DNA of 64,000 bases from DAIDKA01 sp049792815 (GCA_049792815.1 JBARBG010000025.1:118764-182763), one strand, 5' to 3'; counted from the stretch's first letter, positions 43,973 to 52,364 are shown. Made by a program: numbers and translations. Notes: generated from the sequence alone by a model not told the origin.

Positions 43973-45292
43973 ATGTTCATCACGAAGAAGCATCTGTCCC
44001 GTCGCACCGTCCTGCGAGGCCTCGGCGCCAGCGTCAGCCTGCCGCTGCTTGATGCGATGATCCCCGCGGGCACGGCGCTCGCGCAGACGCCCGCCAAGCC
44101 GATACCCTATATGGCGTGCATCTATATCCCGCACGGCGCCGTCGCCGACAACTGGGATCCCAAGCAGGCAGGGCGCAACTACACGATGTCGCCGATCCTG
44201 AAACCGCTCGAGCGCTACCGGCAGTACCTGACGATCGTGAGTGGACTGAGGAACCAGGCCGCCGAGAGCCCCGCGCCTCACGCGATCACTCCGGGTACCT
44301 GGCTCACGGCCGTCCACCCGCCGCACAGCCAGCAGCCGGACGTGGGCCCGTCGGTGGAACAGGTCGCGGCGCGGGTTCTGTCGAAGGGTCTGCCGCTGCA
44401 GTCGATCGAGCTTGCGGGCGAAGGCGGCGGCGGCGCGAGCGACCCGGCTTTCGGAGCCTCGTATTCCGACACGATCTCCTTTCGCACCGGCAGACAGCCG
44501 CTGCCGATGATCCAGGATCCGCGGACGGTGTTCACGACACTGTTCGGCGATGGCAATACACCGCAGCAGCGCGCGGCCATCCTCCGGCAGACCGGGAGCA
44601 TCCTCGATTTCGTGCGCGAGAGCACCCAGCGGCTGCAGCAAGGTCTCGGGTCCGCGGACCAGCGCCGGGTGGGCGACTACCTTGACTCCGTTCGCGAGGT
44701 CGAGCGCCGTATCCAAGGCATGGAGGCGAAGTTCGGCTCCGGCGCTGGGATGAAGCTGCCGGATGCTCCGCAGGGCATTCCGGATGATTACGGCAAGATG
44801 CTCGAGACCATGTTCGAGATGATGAAGCTTGCCTGGCAGGCGAACATGACTCGCTGCGCAACGTTCATGATGGCTCGCGAGGTCACCATGCGCACGTTTC
44901 CGAATCTTGGTATTTCGGATGCGTGGCACCCTCTGTCCCATCACCATAACGACCCGGACAATCTCGCGAAGCTGACCCGGATCCAGCACTTCATGACGCA
45001 GTCGTTCGCAGGCTTTATCAAGACGCTCGCCGAGACCCAGGACGGAGACGGCACGCTGCTCGATCACGCCATCATTCTTTACGGCAGCGATATGGCCAAC
45101 AGCGACATGCACAACCACACTCCGCTGCCGCAAGTGCTGCTGGGTCATGGCTGCGGCACGATCAAGGGCGGGCAGCATCTCGCCTATCCACAGGATGCGG
45201 TGCACGCGAACCTGTTGCTCACCATGCTTCATCGAGCGGGCATTCCCGCGAAGTCGCACGGTGACAGCACCGGCGAGTTAGCGGAGATCTGA
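43973..45292 (+). CDS. Tat-exported DUF1552 protein (copy C)
   Basis: 439 residues. The twin-arginine leader KKHLSRRTVLRGLGASVSLP is almost the same as in copy A. Family motifs: MACIYIPHGAVADNW, the helical VREVERRIQGMEAKFGSG region, HPLSHHHNDPDNLAKL, then LDHAIILYGSDMANSDMHN, QVLLGHGCGTIKGGQH and KSHGDSTGELAEI. Copy A's leader resembles copy C more than copy B, so A and C may be closer relatives even though B and C are neighbours. Operon order is DUF1592-DUF1552-ankyrin. Confidence 0.94.
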   Translation: MFITKKHLSRRTVLRGLGASVSLPLLDAMIPAGTALAQTPAKPIPYMACIYIPHGAVADNWDPKQAGRNYTMSPILKPLERYRQYLTIVSGLRNQAAESPAPHAITPGTWLTAVHPPHSQQPDVGPSVEQVAARVLSKGLPLQSIELAGEGGGGASDPAFGASYSDTISFRTGRQPLPMIQDPRTVFTTLFGDGNTPQQRAAILRQTGSILDFVRESTQRLQQGLGSADQRRVGDYLDSVREVERRIQGMEAKFGSGAGMKLPDAPQGIPDDYGKMLETMFEMMKLAWQANMTRCATFMMAREVTMRTFPNLGISDAWHPLSHHHNDPDNLAKLTRIQHFMTQSFAGFIKTLAETQDGDGTLLDHAIILYGSDMANSDMHNHTPLPQVLLGHGCGTIKGGQHLAYPQDAVHANLLLTMLHRAGIPAKSHGDSTGELAEI

Positions 45293-45302
45293 GGCGACCG
45301 GC

Positions 45303-46883
45303 ATGCGCAGCACCGCAATCATACTGCTCGCAGCCCTGATGGGCGCCACCGGCCCGGGCATTGCCTTTGCGGATGAGCCACCTTCGCCGCTCATCGTAGC
45401 GGCCCAGGCGGGCAATGAGGACAGCGCGCTCGCCCTGATTGCGCGGGGCGCCGATGTCAATGCGCGCAGTGCCGACGGGACCACGGCTCTGATGTGGGCG
45501 GCGCACAATGACGATGTCGATCTGACCCGGGCGCTGCTCAACAAGGGCGCTGAGGTTGGCGCGGTGAATCTGTACGGCACCTCGGCGATGCAGCAGGCGG
45601 CAATCGGCGCGTATACGCCGATCCTGAAGCTGCTGCTGCACGCGGGCGCGGACGTTAATTCCCCGAATGCTGAGGGCCAGACCGCCCTCATGGCCGTCGC
45701 GCGGACAGGGAATGTCGCAGCGGCGAAGCTGCTGCTCAGCCACGGTGCTGTAGTTGACGCGACGGAGAAGTGGGGTGATCAGACCGCCCTCATGTGGGCC
45801 GCCGCGCAGGCTCAGCCGCAGATGCTGCAGTTGCTCATCGCGCACCACGCGCAACTTGACCGGCGTTCGGCCGTGCGCGACTGGCCGCGGCGCGTCACTG
45901 CCGAAGGCCGTCCGCTGATCATGGACAACGGCGGGCTCACGGCGCTAATTTTTGCCGCGCGCCAGGGCTGCATTCAGTGCGTCCGGGAGCTCGTGAGGGC
46001 GGGCGCGGATATCAACGAGGGTGATCCCGACAACACCACTGCGCTCGTCGTCGCGCTGATGAACCAGCACTTTGACCTTGCGAAGGTTCTGATCGACGCC
46101 GGCGCCGACGTGAACAAGTGGGATTTCTTCGGCGATACTCCGCTGTATGTCGCGATTGACCTGAATACGCTCCCTGCGGGCGGTCGCGCCGACCTGCCGT
46201 CGACCGACCTCCTCACTGGATACGACATCGCGAAGCTTCTGCTCGACAAGGCAGCGAACCCGAATGCGCAACTGAAACTGCGGCCTCCCTATCGCAACGG
46301 TGTCTACGATAGAGGCGGCGACGAGGTTCTTTCCACGGGCGCAACACCGCTGCTACTCGCTGCCAAGGACGGAGACGTACAATCGGTGAACTTGCTCCTG
46401 CAGTATCACGCGCTCGTGAACCTTCCCAATTCGCAGGGCGTGACCCCACTGATGGCAGCCGCCGGGATCGGGCAGAGCTTCAATCCCACGCGGGGACGCT
46501 ACAAGACAGACGCCGAGGCCGCCGCATGTGTGGAGGCGCTGTACAAGGCCGGCGGCAACATCACGGCACAGGACGCAGAGCAGCAAACGGCGCTGTTTGG
46601 GGCAGCCAAGCAAGGCTGGGACCAGGCTGTTGCGGAGCTTGTCTCGTATGGTTCGGCGCTCCAGCCTTCCGACCGGTTCGGCCTGCACCCGATCGACTAC
46701 GCCCGTGGCAACTACTATCGGGCCTTCCTCGAGCCTCAGCCTGCAGTGCGGGAGTCTACAGTGGCGCTGCTCAGTCGGGACATCACGGCGAAGACGGGGA
46801 AGCCGCCAATCCTCTATCCCGGTGACGTGACCCATATACAGCTCGGCGTCGCGGCCGCTCAGAACCGCCAGATCACCCGCTGA
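45303..46883 (+). CDS. Periplasmic ankyrin-repeat protein (copy C)
   Basis: 526 residues; GAGGCGA precedes the ATG, and a Sec signal (about 1-23, cleavage after AFA) is present. Around ten ankyrin repeats (pattern DGTTALMWAAHNDDVDLT) fill residues 30-470. A repeat near 220-230 has a CxxC (RQGCIQCVRELV), preceded by a DWPR motif, matching copy B; copy A has Ser and Ala at those positions. It is the last gene before the tRNA-Met that bounds the island. A role as scaffold or redox-sensitive adaptor for the cytochrome-like partner is inferred. Confidence 0.91.
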   Translation: MRSTAIILLAALMGATGPGIAFADEPPSPLIVAAQAGNEDSALALIARGADVNARSADGTTALMWAAHNDDVDLTRALLNKGAEVGAVNLYGTSAMQQAAIGAYTPILKLLLHAGADVNSPNAEGQTALMAVARTGNVAAAKLLLSHGAVVDATEKWGDQTALMWAAAQAQPQMLQLLIAHHAQLDRRSAVRDWPRRVTAEGRPLIMDNGGLTALIFAARQGCIQCVRELVRAGADINEGDPDNTTALVVALMNQHFDLAKVLIDAGADVNKWDFFGDTPLYVAIDLNTLPAGGRADLPSTDLLTGYDIAKLLLDKAANPNAQLKLRPPYRNGVYDRGGDEVLSTGATPLLLAAKDGDVQSVNLLLQYHALVNLPNSQGVTPLMAAAGIGQSFNPTRGRYKTDAEAAACVEALYKAGGNITAQDAEQQTALFGAAKQGWDQAVAELVSYGSALQPSDRFGLHPIDYARGNYYRAFLEPQPAVRESTVALLSRDITAKTGKPPILYPGDVTHIQLGVAAAQNRQITR

Positions 46884-47054
46884 CTGCGCGGCGCGCCAGC
46901 TCGTTGCGGTGAATGTCGCTGGCCGCGCAGATCAGCAATGTCCGCGCTCCAGCGCTCGAATTCGCAGCCTCGCAACCGCGAGTGGCCTGCCCCGCTGCCA
47001 AGCAGATATTTGCCGAAGGGCCGCGTCCGACAGCGTTCAGCTCTTTAATATTTC

Positions 47055-47131
47055 TGGTGGAAAGGGAGGGACTCGAACCCTCGACCCCGGCATTATGAGT
47101 GCCGTGCTCTAACCAGCTGAGCTACCTTTCC
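47055..47131 (-). tRNA. tRNA-Met(CAT), elongator type
   Basis: 77 nt including an encoded CCA. Acceptor stem GGAAAGG/CCTTTCC with discriminator A; D stem GCTC/GAGC with AGCTGGTTA loop; anticodon stem CGGCA/TGCCG around CTCATAA; variable GGGTC; T stem GAGGG/CCCTC with TTCGAGT. It resembles the E. coli elongator tRNA-Met in the D arm and anticodon loop; a lysidine-modified tRNA-Ile(CAU) is less likely. Its 3' half is duplicated at three places to the left, so this gene has served as an integration site. Confidence 0.95.
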
Positions 47132-47241
47132 AGTTCGCAGGCATGCTACCGGCTTGAAACCGGGCGCGCATTGTCTGCGGCCCCGGATTCGGCGTCAAGA
47201 AGACTGAATTTCGGATGAGAATCAATATCCTAGGGGGAGCG

Positions 47242-48156
47242 ATGGACTTGAAACTTGTTGCCGAAGGTCTGCAGTTTCCGGAAGGCCCGGTGGCCATGGC
47301 CGACGGCTCGGTGATCCTGGTAGAGATACGGCGCGGCACCCTCACCCGGGTCACGCCGGATGGCCGGCGCGCCACCGTTGCCCAGTTGGGCGGCGGTCCG
47401 AATGGCGCGGCTATCGGGCCGGATGGCGCCGCATACGTGTGCAACAACGGCCATGCCTGGACGTGGCAGGACGGGGACCTCCACATGCCGGACGGCCCGC
47501 CGGCCGAATATCGCGGCGGCTCGATCCAGCGGGTTGATCTCGCGACCGGCAAGTTCGCAACTCTGTACGACCACTGCGATGGCAAGCCGCTGAACAGCCC
47601 CAACGATCTGGTGTTCGATAGCCAGGGGGGCTTCTGGTTCACCTGCCTGGGACAAACTGATGGCGAGGTGCGCCGCATGGGCGCGCTCTACTACGCGAAG
47701 CCTGATGGCTCAAAAATCATCCGCTGGCGCAGCGATATGTTCTCGCCAAACGGCGTTGGGCTGTCTCCCGACGAACGCACGGTCTATATGGCTGACTGCA
47801 ATGTGGGTCGCCTGTATGCCTTCGAGCTCATGGCTCCGGGCGTGATGGCACCCCCATCGGGACCGCCAACGGCACCCGGACGGGTGGTGTGCACCCTGCC
47901 CGGCTACCAGTGGCTCGACAGTCTTGCCGTCGAGGCCAGTGGCCGGATTTGCGTGGGCACGCTGTGGAATGGCGGCATCACGACCTTCGAGCCGAACGGC
48001 GCCTACGAGCATTTTCCCTGCCCTGATCCGGTAACCACCAATATCTGTTTCGGTGGCCCCGACATGCGCGATGCGTACATCACCTGTTCGACCACCGGCA
48101 AGCTGTATCACTGCCGCTGGCCGCGTCCGGGACTGCGGCTGCCGTTCAACGCTTAG
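47242..48156 (+). CDS. SMP-30/gluconolactonase-family beta-propeller
   Basis: 304 residues from the ATG at 47242 (GGGGGAGC upstream). Six-bladed propeller with the metal-site residues of the family: Glu in LQFPEGPVA, Asn and Asp in NSPNDLVFDSQGGFWFT, and Asp in YQWLDSLAVEASGRICVG. It is a likely cytosolic lactonase hydrolysing sugar or other small lactones with a divalent metal; no signal peptide. It lies between the tRNA-Met and the housekeeping block, with the GNAT gene following closely. Confidence 0.9.
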   Translation: MDLKLVAEGLQFPEGPVAMADGSVILVEIRRGTLTRVTPDGRRATVAQLGGGPNGAAIGPDGAAYVCNNGHAWTWQDGDLHMPDGPPAEYRGGSIQRVDLATGKFATLYDHCDGKPLNSPNDLVFDSQGGFWFTCLGQTDGEVRRMGALYYAKPDGSKIIRWRSDMFSPNGVGLSPDERTVYMADCNVGRLYAFELMAPGVMAPPSGPPTAPGRVVCTLPGYQWLDSLAVEASGRICVGTLWNGGITTFEPNGAYEHFPCPDPVTTNICFGGPDMRDAYITCSTTGKLYHCRWPRPGLRLPFNA

Positions 48157-48176
48157 TGATGGTGCAAGGTTCATCC

Positions 48177-48608
48177 ATGTCGACATACGAATTCACGTGC
48201 GATAAGCAACGCCTCGACATCGAGGGGATACACAGCTTCCTTGCGCAGTCGTATTGGTCTCCGGGCATTCCACGCGCCGTCGTGGAACGTGCCATAGCCA
48301 ATTCCTTGTGCTTTGCAATCTTCCACGAGAATAAACAGGTCGGTTTTGCCCGCGTCATAACCGACAAGGCGACGTTCGCCTATCTTGCTGACGTTTATGT
48401 TCTACCGGATCATCGCGGCAAAGGTTTGTCCAAGCGCCTCGTCGAGCAGGTCCTGCAACATCCGGACCTACAGGGACTGCGACGCATGATGCTGGGCACT
48501 TTAGACGCGCACGGTCTGTATGAAAAGTATGGCTTCAGGCCACTGGCCGCACCGGAGCGCGTGATGGAGATTCACAATCCGAATGTGTACGGCAACACTA
48601 CACGTTGA
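48177..48608 (+). CDS. GNAT-family N-acetyltransferase
   Basis: 143 residues from the ATG at 48177. The acetyl-CoA loop motif VLPDHRGKGLSKRLVEQVL (Q/R-x-x-G-x-G/A, here RGKGLS) and the following LGTLDAHGLYEKYGF are typical of GNAT enzymes. The opening with YWSPGIPRAVVERAI matches the small YafP/ArgA-like branch often annotated as GNAT with a Trp/Pro lid. Acceptor substrate unknown. Its 3' end overlaps the convergent ychF gene by 11 bp. Confidence 0.92.
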   Translation: MSTYEFTCDKQRLDIEGIHSFLAQSYWSPGIPRAVVERAIANSLCFAIFHENKQVGFARVITDKATFAYLADVYVLPDHRGKGLSKRLVEQVLQHPDLQGLRRMMLGTLDAHGLYEKYGFRPLAAPERVMEIHNPNVYGNTTR

Positions 48609-49689
48609 ACCGGAAATGCATGACATCGCCCTCGCGCACGATGTACTCCTTGCCTTCCAGGCGCAGCTTGCCCACTTCGCGCGCGCCGCTCTCGCCGCGG
48701 TATGCAATGTAGTCCGAATAGCCGATGACCTCGGCGCGGATGAACCCGCGTTCGAAATCCGTATGAATGACGCCCGCGGCCTGCGGTGCCGTTGACCCGG
48801 CCCGCACGGTCCAGGCGCGCACCTCCTTCACGCCCGCGGTGAAGTAGGTCTCAAGCCCGAGCAGTTTGAACGCCGTGCGGATGACGCGATTCAGGCCGGG
48901 CTCATCCAGTTTCAGTTCGTCCAGGAACTCGGCGCGGTCGGCCTCTTCGAGCTGCGAGATCTCAGCTTCTATGGCAGCACAAACGGCGACCACCTGGGAG
49001 CCCTCGGCGGCCGCGAGCTTCTGTACGGTGGTGAGCCGGGGATTGTTGGTAAAGCCCTGCTCATCGACATTCGCGACGTACATGACGGGTTTTGCGGTCA
49101 GCAGGTGCAGTTCCTTCAGGTCGCGGGCCTCTTCATCGGTCAGCTTCACGCCGCGGGCCGGCTGCGCCCTGTTCAGCTGCGCCCGCACTTTGTCGAACAG
49201 CGCCGCCTTGCGCACGGATTCCTTGTCGCCGCTCTTGGCGGTCTTGGCCGCGCGCTCCAGGGCCTTCTCCACCGTGGTCAGATCGGCGAGCGCCAGTTCG
49301 GTATTGATGGTCTCGATATCGGCCAGCGGATCAACCTTGCCGGCGACGTGCACGATGTCGCCATCGTCGAAGCAGCGCACCACATGCGCAATGGCATCGA
49401 CCTCGCGGATATGCGCCAGGAACTTGTTGCCCAGGCCTTCTCCCTGTGAGGCCCCGGCCACGAGGCCCGCAATGTCGACGAACTCCACCGAGGCCGGCAC
49501 CAGCTTCTCAGGATTGACGATGGTGGCCAGTTCCGCGAGGCGCGGATCGGGCACCGGTACGACGCCGACATTGGGGTCGATGGTGCAGAAGGGATAATTT
49601 TCCGCGGCGATCTGCGCGCGCGTGAGGGCATTGAACAGGGTCGACTTGCCGACATTCGGCAGGCCCACGATTCCGCATTTGATGGCCAT
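48598..49689 (-). CDS. ychF: Redox-responsive ribosome-binding ATPase YchF
   Basis: 363 residues, full length for the family. OBG-family G1 motif GLPNVGKSTLFNAL near the N-terminus, G3 region VDIAGLVAGASQGEGLGNKF, and the altered G4 (NVDE in MYVANVDEQGF) that makes YchF prefer ATP. The C-terminal TGS domain ends RAEVIGYSDY and YIVREGDVMHFRFNV. It binds ribosomes and modulates translation and oxidative stress responses. The order pth-ychF with 4 bp between is the usual gammaproteobacterial arrangement. Confidence 0.97.
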   Translation of the reverse strand: MAIKCGIVGLPNVGKSTLFNALTRAQIAAENYPFCTIDPNVGVVPVPDPRLAELATIVNPEKLVPASVEFVDIAGLVAGASQGEGLGNKFLAHIREVDAIAHVVRCFDDGDIVHVAGKVDPLADIETINTELALADLTTVEKALERAAKTAKSGDKESVRKAALFDKVRAQLNRAQPARGVKLTDEEARDLKELHLLTAKPVMYVANVDEQGFTNNPRLTTVQKLAAAEGSQVVAVCAAIEAEISQLEEADRAEFLDELKLDEPGLNRVIRTAFKLLGLETYFTAGVKEVRAWTVRAGSTAPQAAGVIHTDFERGFIRAEVIGYSDYIAYRGESGAREVGKLRLEGKEYIVREGDVMHFRFNV

Positions 49690-49693
49690 TGTT

Positions 49694-50290
49694 TTACCTT
49701 GAACCTGGGGTCGGTCGGCCGTGAAGCGCCTGCGTGGCGCGCTGGGCCCCTTGCTGCATCATCACGGGCACGGCATCCGCCGCGGCGGCAATGGCCGCAC
49801 CGATGAGCTCTTCATCGGCCTGTGACGGGCGGCCCAGGACATAGTGCAGCACCTTGTCACGGTCTCCTGGATGCCCTATGCCCAGCCGCAGGCGCCAGAA
49901 GCCTTCATCGAAACTATCGAGAATGTCGCGCATGCCGTTGTGGCCTCCGTGACCGCCACCGAACTTGAGCCGCACCTCGCCGGGCGGAAAATCCAGCTCA
50001 TCGTAGGCCACCAGCAGCTCACCTGGGCCGATCTTGTAGAACGCCGCAACGCTGCCCAGCGGACCGCCGCTGCGGTTCATGTAGGTCATGGGCCTGGCCA
50101 GCCACACCTCGCTGTCGGCAATCCGCACCCGGGCGAGATCGGCCTGATGGCGCGGTTCGTAGCGGAAGGTGCCCCCATGGCGGGCGGCAAGGGCCTCCAC
50201 AAAATGGAAACCCGCATTGTGGCGCTGGCGCTCGTGCTCGGCGCCGGGATTGCCCAAACCCACGATCAGCTTCAGTGGAACGGCATCCAT
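49694..50290 (-). CDS. pth: Peptidyl-tRNA hydrolase
   Basis: 198 residues from the ATG at 50290; the open frame extends 81 Arg/Pro-rich codons upstream into non-coding sequence. Motifs: LIVGLGNPGAEHERQRHNAGF (begins at residue 8; catalytic His in RHNAGF), RPMTYMNRSG, the DELDFPPGEVRLKFGGG segment and GHGGHNGMRDI. It releases peptides from drop-off peptidyl-tRNAs. It is located between rplY and ychF, the conserved order, and likely shares their transcript. Confidence 0.97.
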   Translation of the reverse strand: MDAVPLKLIVGLGNPGAEHERQRHNAGFHFVEALAARHGGTFRYEPRHQADLARVRIADSEVWLARPMTYMNRSGGPLGSVAAFYKIGPGELLVAYDELDFPPGEVRLKFGGGHGGHNGMRDILDSFDEGFWRLRLGIGHPGDRDKVLHYVLGRPSQADEELIGAAIAAAADAVPVMMQQGAQRATQALHGRPTPGSR

Positions 50291-50319
50291 GAGCGCACGC
50301 CTGAATAAATCAAAGGGAG

Positions 50320-50348
50320 GCGCGGGCGAGCCCAAGGCCCGCCCGCGC
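50320..50348 (-). terminator. GC-rich hairpin between rplY and pth
   Basis: GCGCGGGC (50320-50327) pairs perfectly with GCCCGCGC (50341-50348) around a 13-nt loop. On the minus strand it follows the rplY stop and is followed by a moderately T-rich stretch (CCTTTGATTTATTC). It could attenuate read-through from rplY into pth. Confidence 0.45.
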
Positions 50349-50360
50349 TTGCCATCACGG

Positions 50361-51104
50361 CTACTTCTTGCCCGCGTCCTTCTTGGCAGGGGCGGCAGCG
50401 GCAGCCTTGTCGTCCTTCTTCGCATCCTTCGCATCCGTTGCGGCAGCCGGTGCGGCCCCCGCGGCAGCCGGTGTTGCCGCAGCGCCCTCGGCCGGCGCAG
50501 CTTCGGCGACGACCGCCTCGGGCTCCTCGGCACGCGGACTGTGTATGGACACGACGGCCGGATTGCGGCCCTGACCCAGCGCCGGCAGCACCACGCCTTC
50601 GGGCACCTTCACATCCGCCAGGTACTTGATGTCGTTCAGGCTCATCTCAACCATGTCGACTTCGAGGTACTCGGGAAGATCCTTCGGCAGGCACACGACT
50701 TCCACGTCGTTCATCAGATGCGACACGATGCCGCCCTGAACTTTCACGCCCGGGGATACCGAGGCATTGCGGAAGTGAATGGGCAGGCGGATGCGCAGCT
50801 TCTCGTTCTCCAGCACGCGCTGCATGTCAAGGTGCACGACCAGGTTCTTGGCCGGGTGCATCTGCACATCCTTGACGATGGCTTCCTGAGTCTCGTTCGC
50901 CACCTTCAGCTGCACGATCGACGAGTAGAACTTCTCGTTGTCGATCATCGTCAGCAGCTTCTGCTGATCCAGAACCAGGGCACGCGGGTTCTGACCCCCG
51001 CCGTACAGAATGGCCGGAACTTTTCCCTGGACGCGCAGGCGGCGGCTCGCACCTTTGCCTTGCGTGTCCCGGAATTCCGCGCCGATCACAAATGAAATGC
51101 GCAT
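50361..51104 (-). CDS. rplY: 50S ribosomal protein L25/Ctc
   Basis: 247 residues from the ATG at 51104 (AGGAG spaced about 8 bases). Long L25/Ctc form: the N-terminal 5S-rRNA-binding L25 domain (about 1-95, SRRLRVQGKVPAILYGGG), the beta CTC domain (about 96-190, LPIHFRNASVSPGVKV) and an Ala/Lys/Glu-rich low-complexity tail (about 195-247) ending KKDAGKK, common in related proteobacteria. It binds 5S rRNA in the large subunit. It follows prs after a 121-bp structured spacer. Confidence 0.97.
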   Translation of the reverse strand: MRISFVIGAEFRDTQGKGASRRLRVQGKVPAILYGGGQNPRALVLDQQKLLTMIDNEKFYSSIVQLKVANETQEAIVKDVQMHPAKNLVVHLDMQRVLENEKLRIRLPIHFRNASVSPGVKVQGGIVSHLMNDVEVVCLPKDLPEYLEVDMVEMSLNDIKYLADVKVPEGVVLPALGQGRNPAVVSIHSPRAEEPEAVVAEAAPAEGAAATPAAAGAAPAAATDAKDAKKDDKAAAAAPAKKDAGKK

Positions 51105-51225
51105 ATTCGAACTCCTGACATTACAACTCGCCGCACCATGCGGCATACATGCCACCCCGCGACCAAGGGGGCATGATCAACACGGCCCGCTGCCACCCGA
51201 TGTGGCAGCGATGCCTTATCAATTC
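51105..51225 (-). promoter_or_regulatory. Structured spacer/leader between prs and rplY
   Basis: Three inverted repeats in 121 bp: GCCGCA/TGCGGC (51130-51144, 3-nt loop), TGCCACCCC/GGGGGCA with a bulge (51150-51173), and GCTGCCAC/GTGGCAGC (51189-51209, 5-nt loop). None has a U-tract. A leader RNA for L25 autoregulation is plausible, since ribosomal-protein leaders including L25 types are known in gammaproteobacteria, but I cannot match a specific family. The outermost hairpin might instead end prs transcripts. Confidence 0.4.
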
Positions 51226-52179
51226 CTAGTCCACGTACAGCGAACTGACGGACTCTTCAGCGCGGATGCGCCGGATGGTCTCGGCCAGCAGTGCTGCCAC
51301 CGACAGCTGGCGGATGCGCCCAACCTGCCTGGCCGCCACCGATAACGGGATGGTGTCGGTCACCACCAGCTCGTCCAGGGCGGACTTTGCGATCCTCTCC
51401 AGCGCCGAACCCGAGAGCAGCGCATGGGTGATGTAGGAGGTCACCTTCAGCGCCCCCGCATCCTTCAGCGCCTGCGCCGCCAGGCACAGCGTGCCCGCGG
51501 TATCCACCATGTCGTCCACCAGCACGCAGTTCTTGCCGGAGACCTCGCCGATGATGTTCATCACCCGCGATTCATTGGGGCGCGGCCGGCGCTTGTCGAT
51601 GATGGCCAGGTCCGCGTCATCGAGCCGGCGCGCGAAGGCGCGGGCCCGCGCGACACCGCCGACATCGGGCGAGACCACCACCAGGTTGTCGTCGCCGTGT
51701 TTCCACGCATCTCCCAACAACACCGGGGAGCCATACACATTGTCCACGGGGATATCGAAGAACCCCATGATCTGGTCCGAATGCAGATCCAGCGTCAGCA
51801 ACCGATCGACACCGGCGCCGGCCATCATGTTCGCCACCAGCTTCGCCGAGATCGCCGAACGCGTCGCACGCGGACGCCGATCCTGGCGCGAATAACCGAA
51901 GTACGGCACCACCGCGGTGATGCGCGCGGCCGAGGCGCGCCGGCACGCATCCACCAGCACCAGCAGTTCCATCAGATGATCGTTCACCGGCGGGCAGGTC
52001 GACTGCACGATGAACACATCGCGACCGCGCACGTTGTCGATGAGCTCGACGTTGACTTCGCCGTCACTGAACTTGCCGACCTCGGCACTGCCCAGCGGCA
52101 CAGCCAGGTGGCGCGCGATCTCATGCGCCAGGTCCCGGTTGGCATTTCCGGTGAACAACGCCATCGTGTCGTCAGTCAC
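51226..52179 (-). CDS. prs: Ribose-phosphate pyrophosphokinase
   Basis: 317 residues from the GTG at 52179, preceded by GAGAGGGAG; the open frame begins at a TTG inside that ribosome site, and an ATG is available at 52164. Motifs: GKFSDGEVNVE, the ATP loop YFGYSRQDRRPRATRSAI, LDLHSDQIMGFFDIPVDN, the KRRPRPNES flexible loop and the PRPP site VLVDDMVDTAGTL. It makes PRPP from ribose 5-phosphate and ATP for nucleotide, His and Trp synthesis. Its 5' side borders the tRNA-Gln repeat of the Wadjet island, so the island has separated it from tRNA-Gln and ispE. Confidence 0.97.
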   Translation of the reverse strand: MTDDTMALFTGNANRDLAHEIARHLAVPLGSAEVGKFSDGEVNVELIDNVRGRDVFIVQSTCPPVNDHLMELLVLVDACRRASAARITAVVPYFGYSRQDRRPRATRSAISAKLVANMMAGAGVDRLLTLDLHSDQIMGFFDIPVDNVYGSPVLLGDAWKHGDDNLVVVSPDVGGVARARAFARRLDDADLAIIDKRRPRPNESRVMNIIGEVSGKNCVLVDDMVDTAGTLCLAAQALKDAGALKVTSYITHALLSGSALERIAKSALDELVVTDTIPLSVAARQVGRIRQLSVAALLAETIRRIRAEESVSSLYVD

Positions 52180-52215
52180 GACCCGTTTCTCCCTCTCCAA
52201 GGCGACCCATCAAGC

Positions 52216-52265
52216 GTGGCTGGGGTGGCAGGATTCGAACCTACGAATGGCGGGATCAAAACCCG
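52216..52265 (-). repeat. 50-bp 3'-half copy of tRNA-Gln (left boundary of the Wadjet island)
   Basis: Identical over 50 bp to 62447-62496, covering the encoded CCA, acceptor 3' strand, T arm and anticodon loop to the 5' side of the anticodon stem. The sequences diverge on both sides. A direct repeat of the tRNA 3' half this long is the expected distal att site of an integrated element. Confidence 0.96.
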
Positions 52266-52343
52266 AAATAAGCTATTGATAATCAGTAAGTTACTGACTT
52301 TTCGCAACTTCGCATCCCCTCGCATCCCATCCATTCCCCATGC

Positions 52344-52364
52344 CTGTCACCAAAGCTGTCACTA
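52344..52364 (+). repeat. Inner-end repeat, left
   Basis: CTGTCACCAAAGCTGTCACT plus one A. It matches 62371-62390 (CTGTCACCAAGCTGGCACTA) with one deletion and one substitution, in the same orientation. Located 79 bp inside the left boundary. It may be a recombinase arm site or a duplicated end. Confidence 0.5.

Larger units (their letters stand above)
33018..47131. mobile_element. 14-kb tRNA-Met-bounded genomic island with DUF1592/DUF1552/ankyrin copies B and C
   Basis: Bounded by remnant 3 and the intact tRNA-Met, a perfect 47-bp direct repeat. Contents: YfdX, ankyrin B, MBL-fold, DUF1552 B, DUF1592 B, DUF1592 C, DUF1552 C, ankyrin C. No integrase, excisionase or conjugation gene is seen. 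The neighbouring sequence on the tRNA 5' side returns to housekeeping genes. The island interpretation follows from tRNA 3'-end duplication, a standard mark of site-specific integration. Confidence 0.65.
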
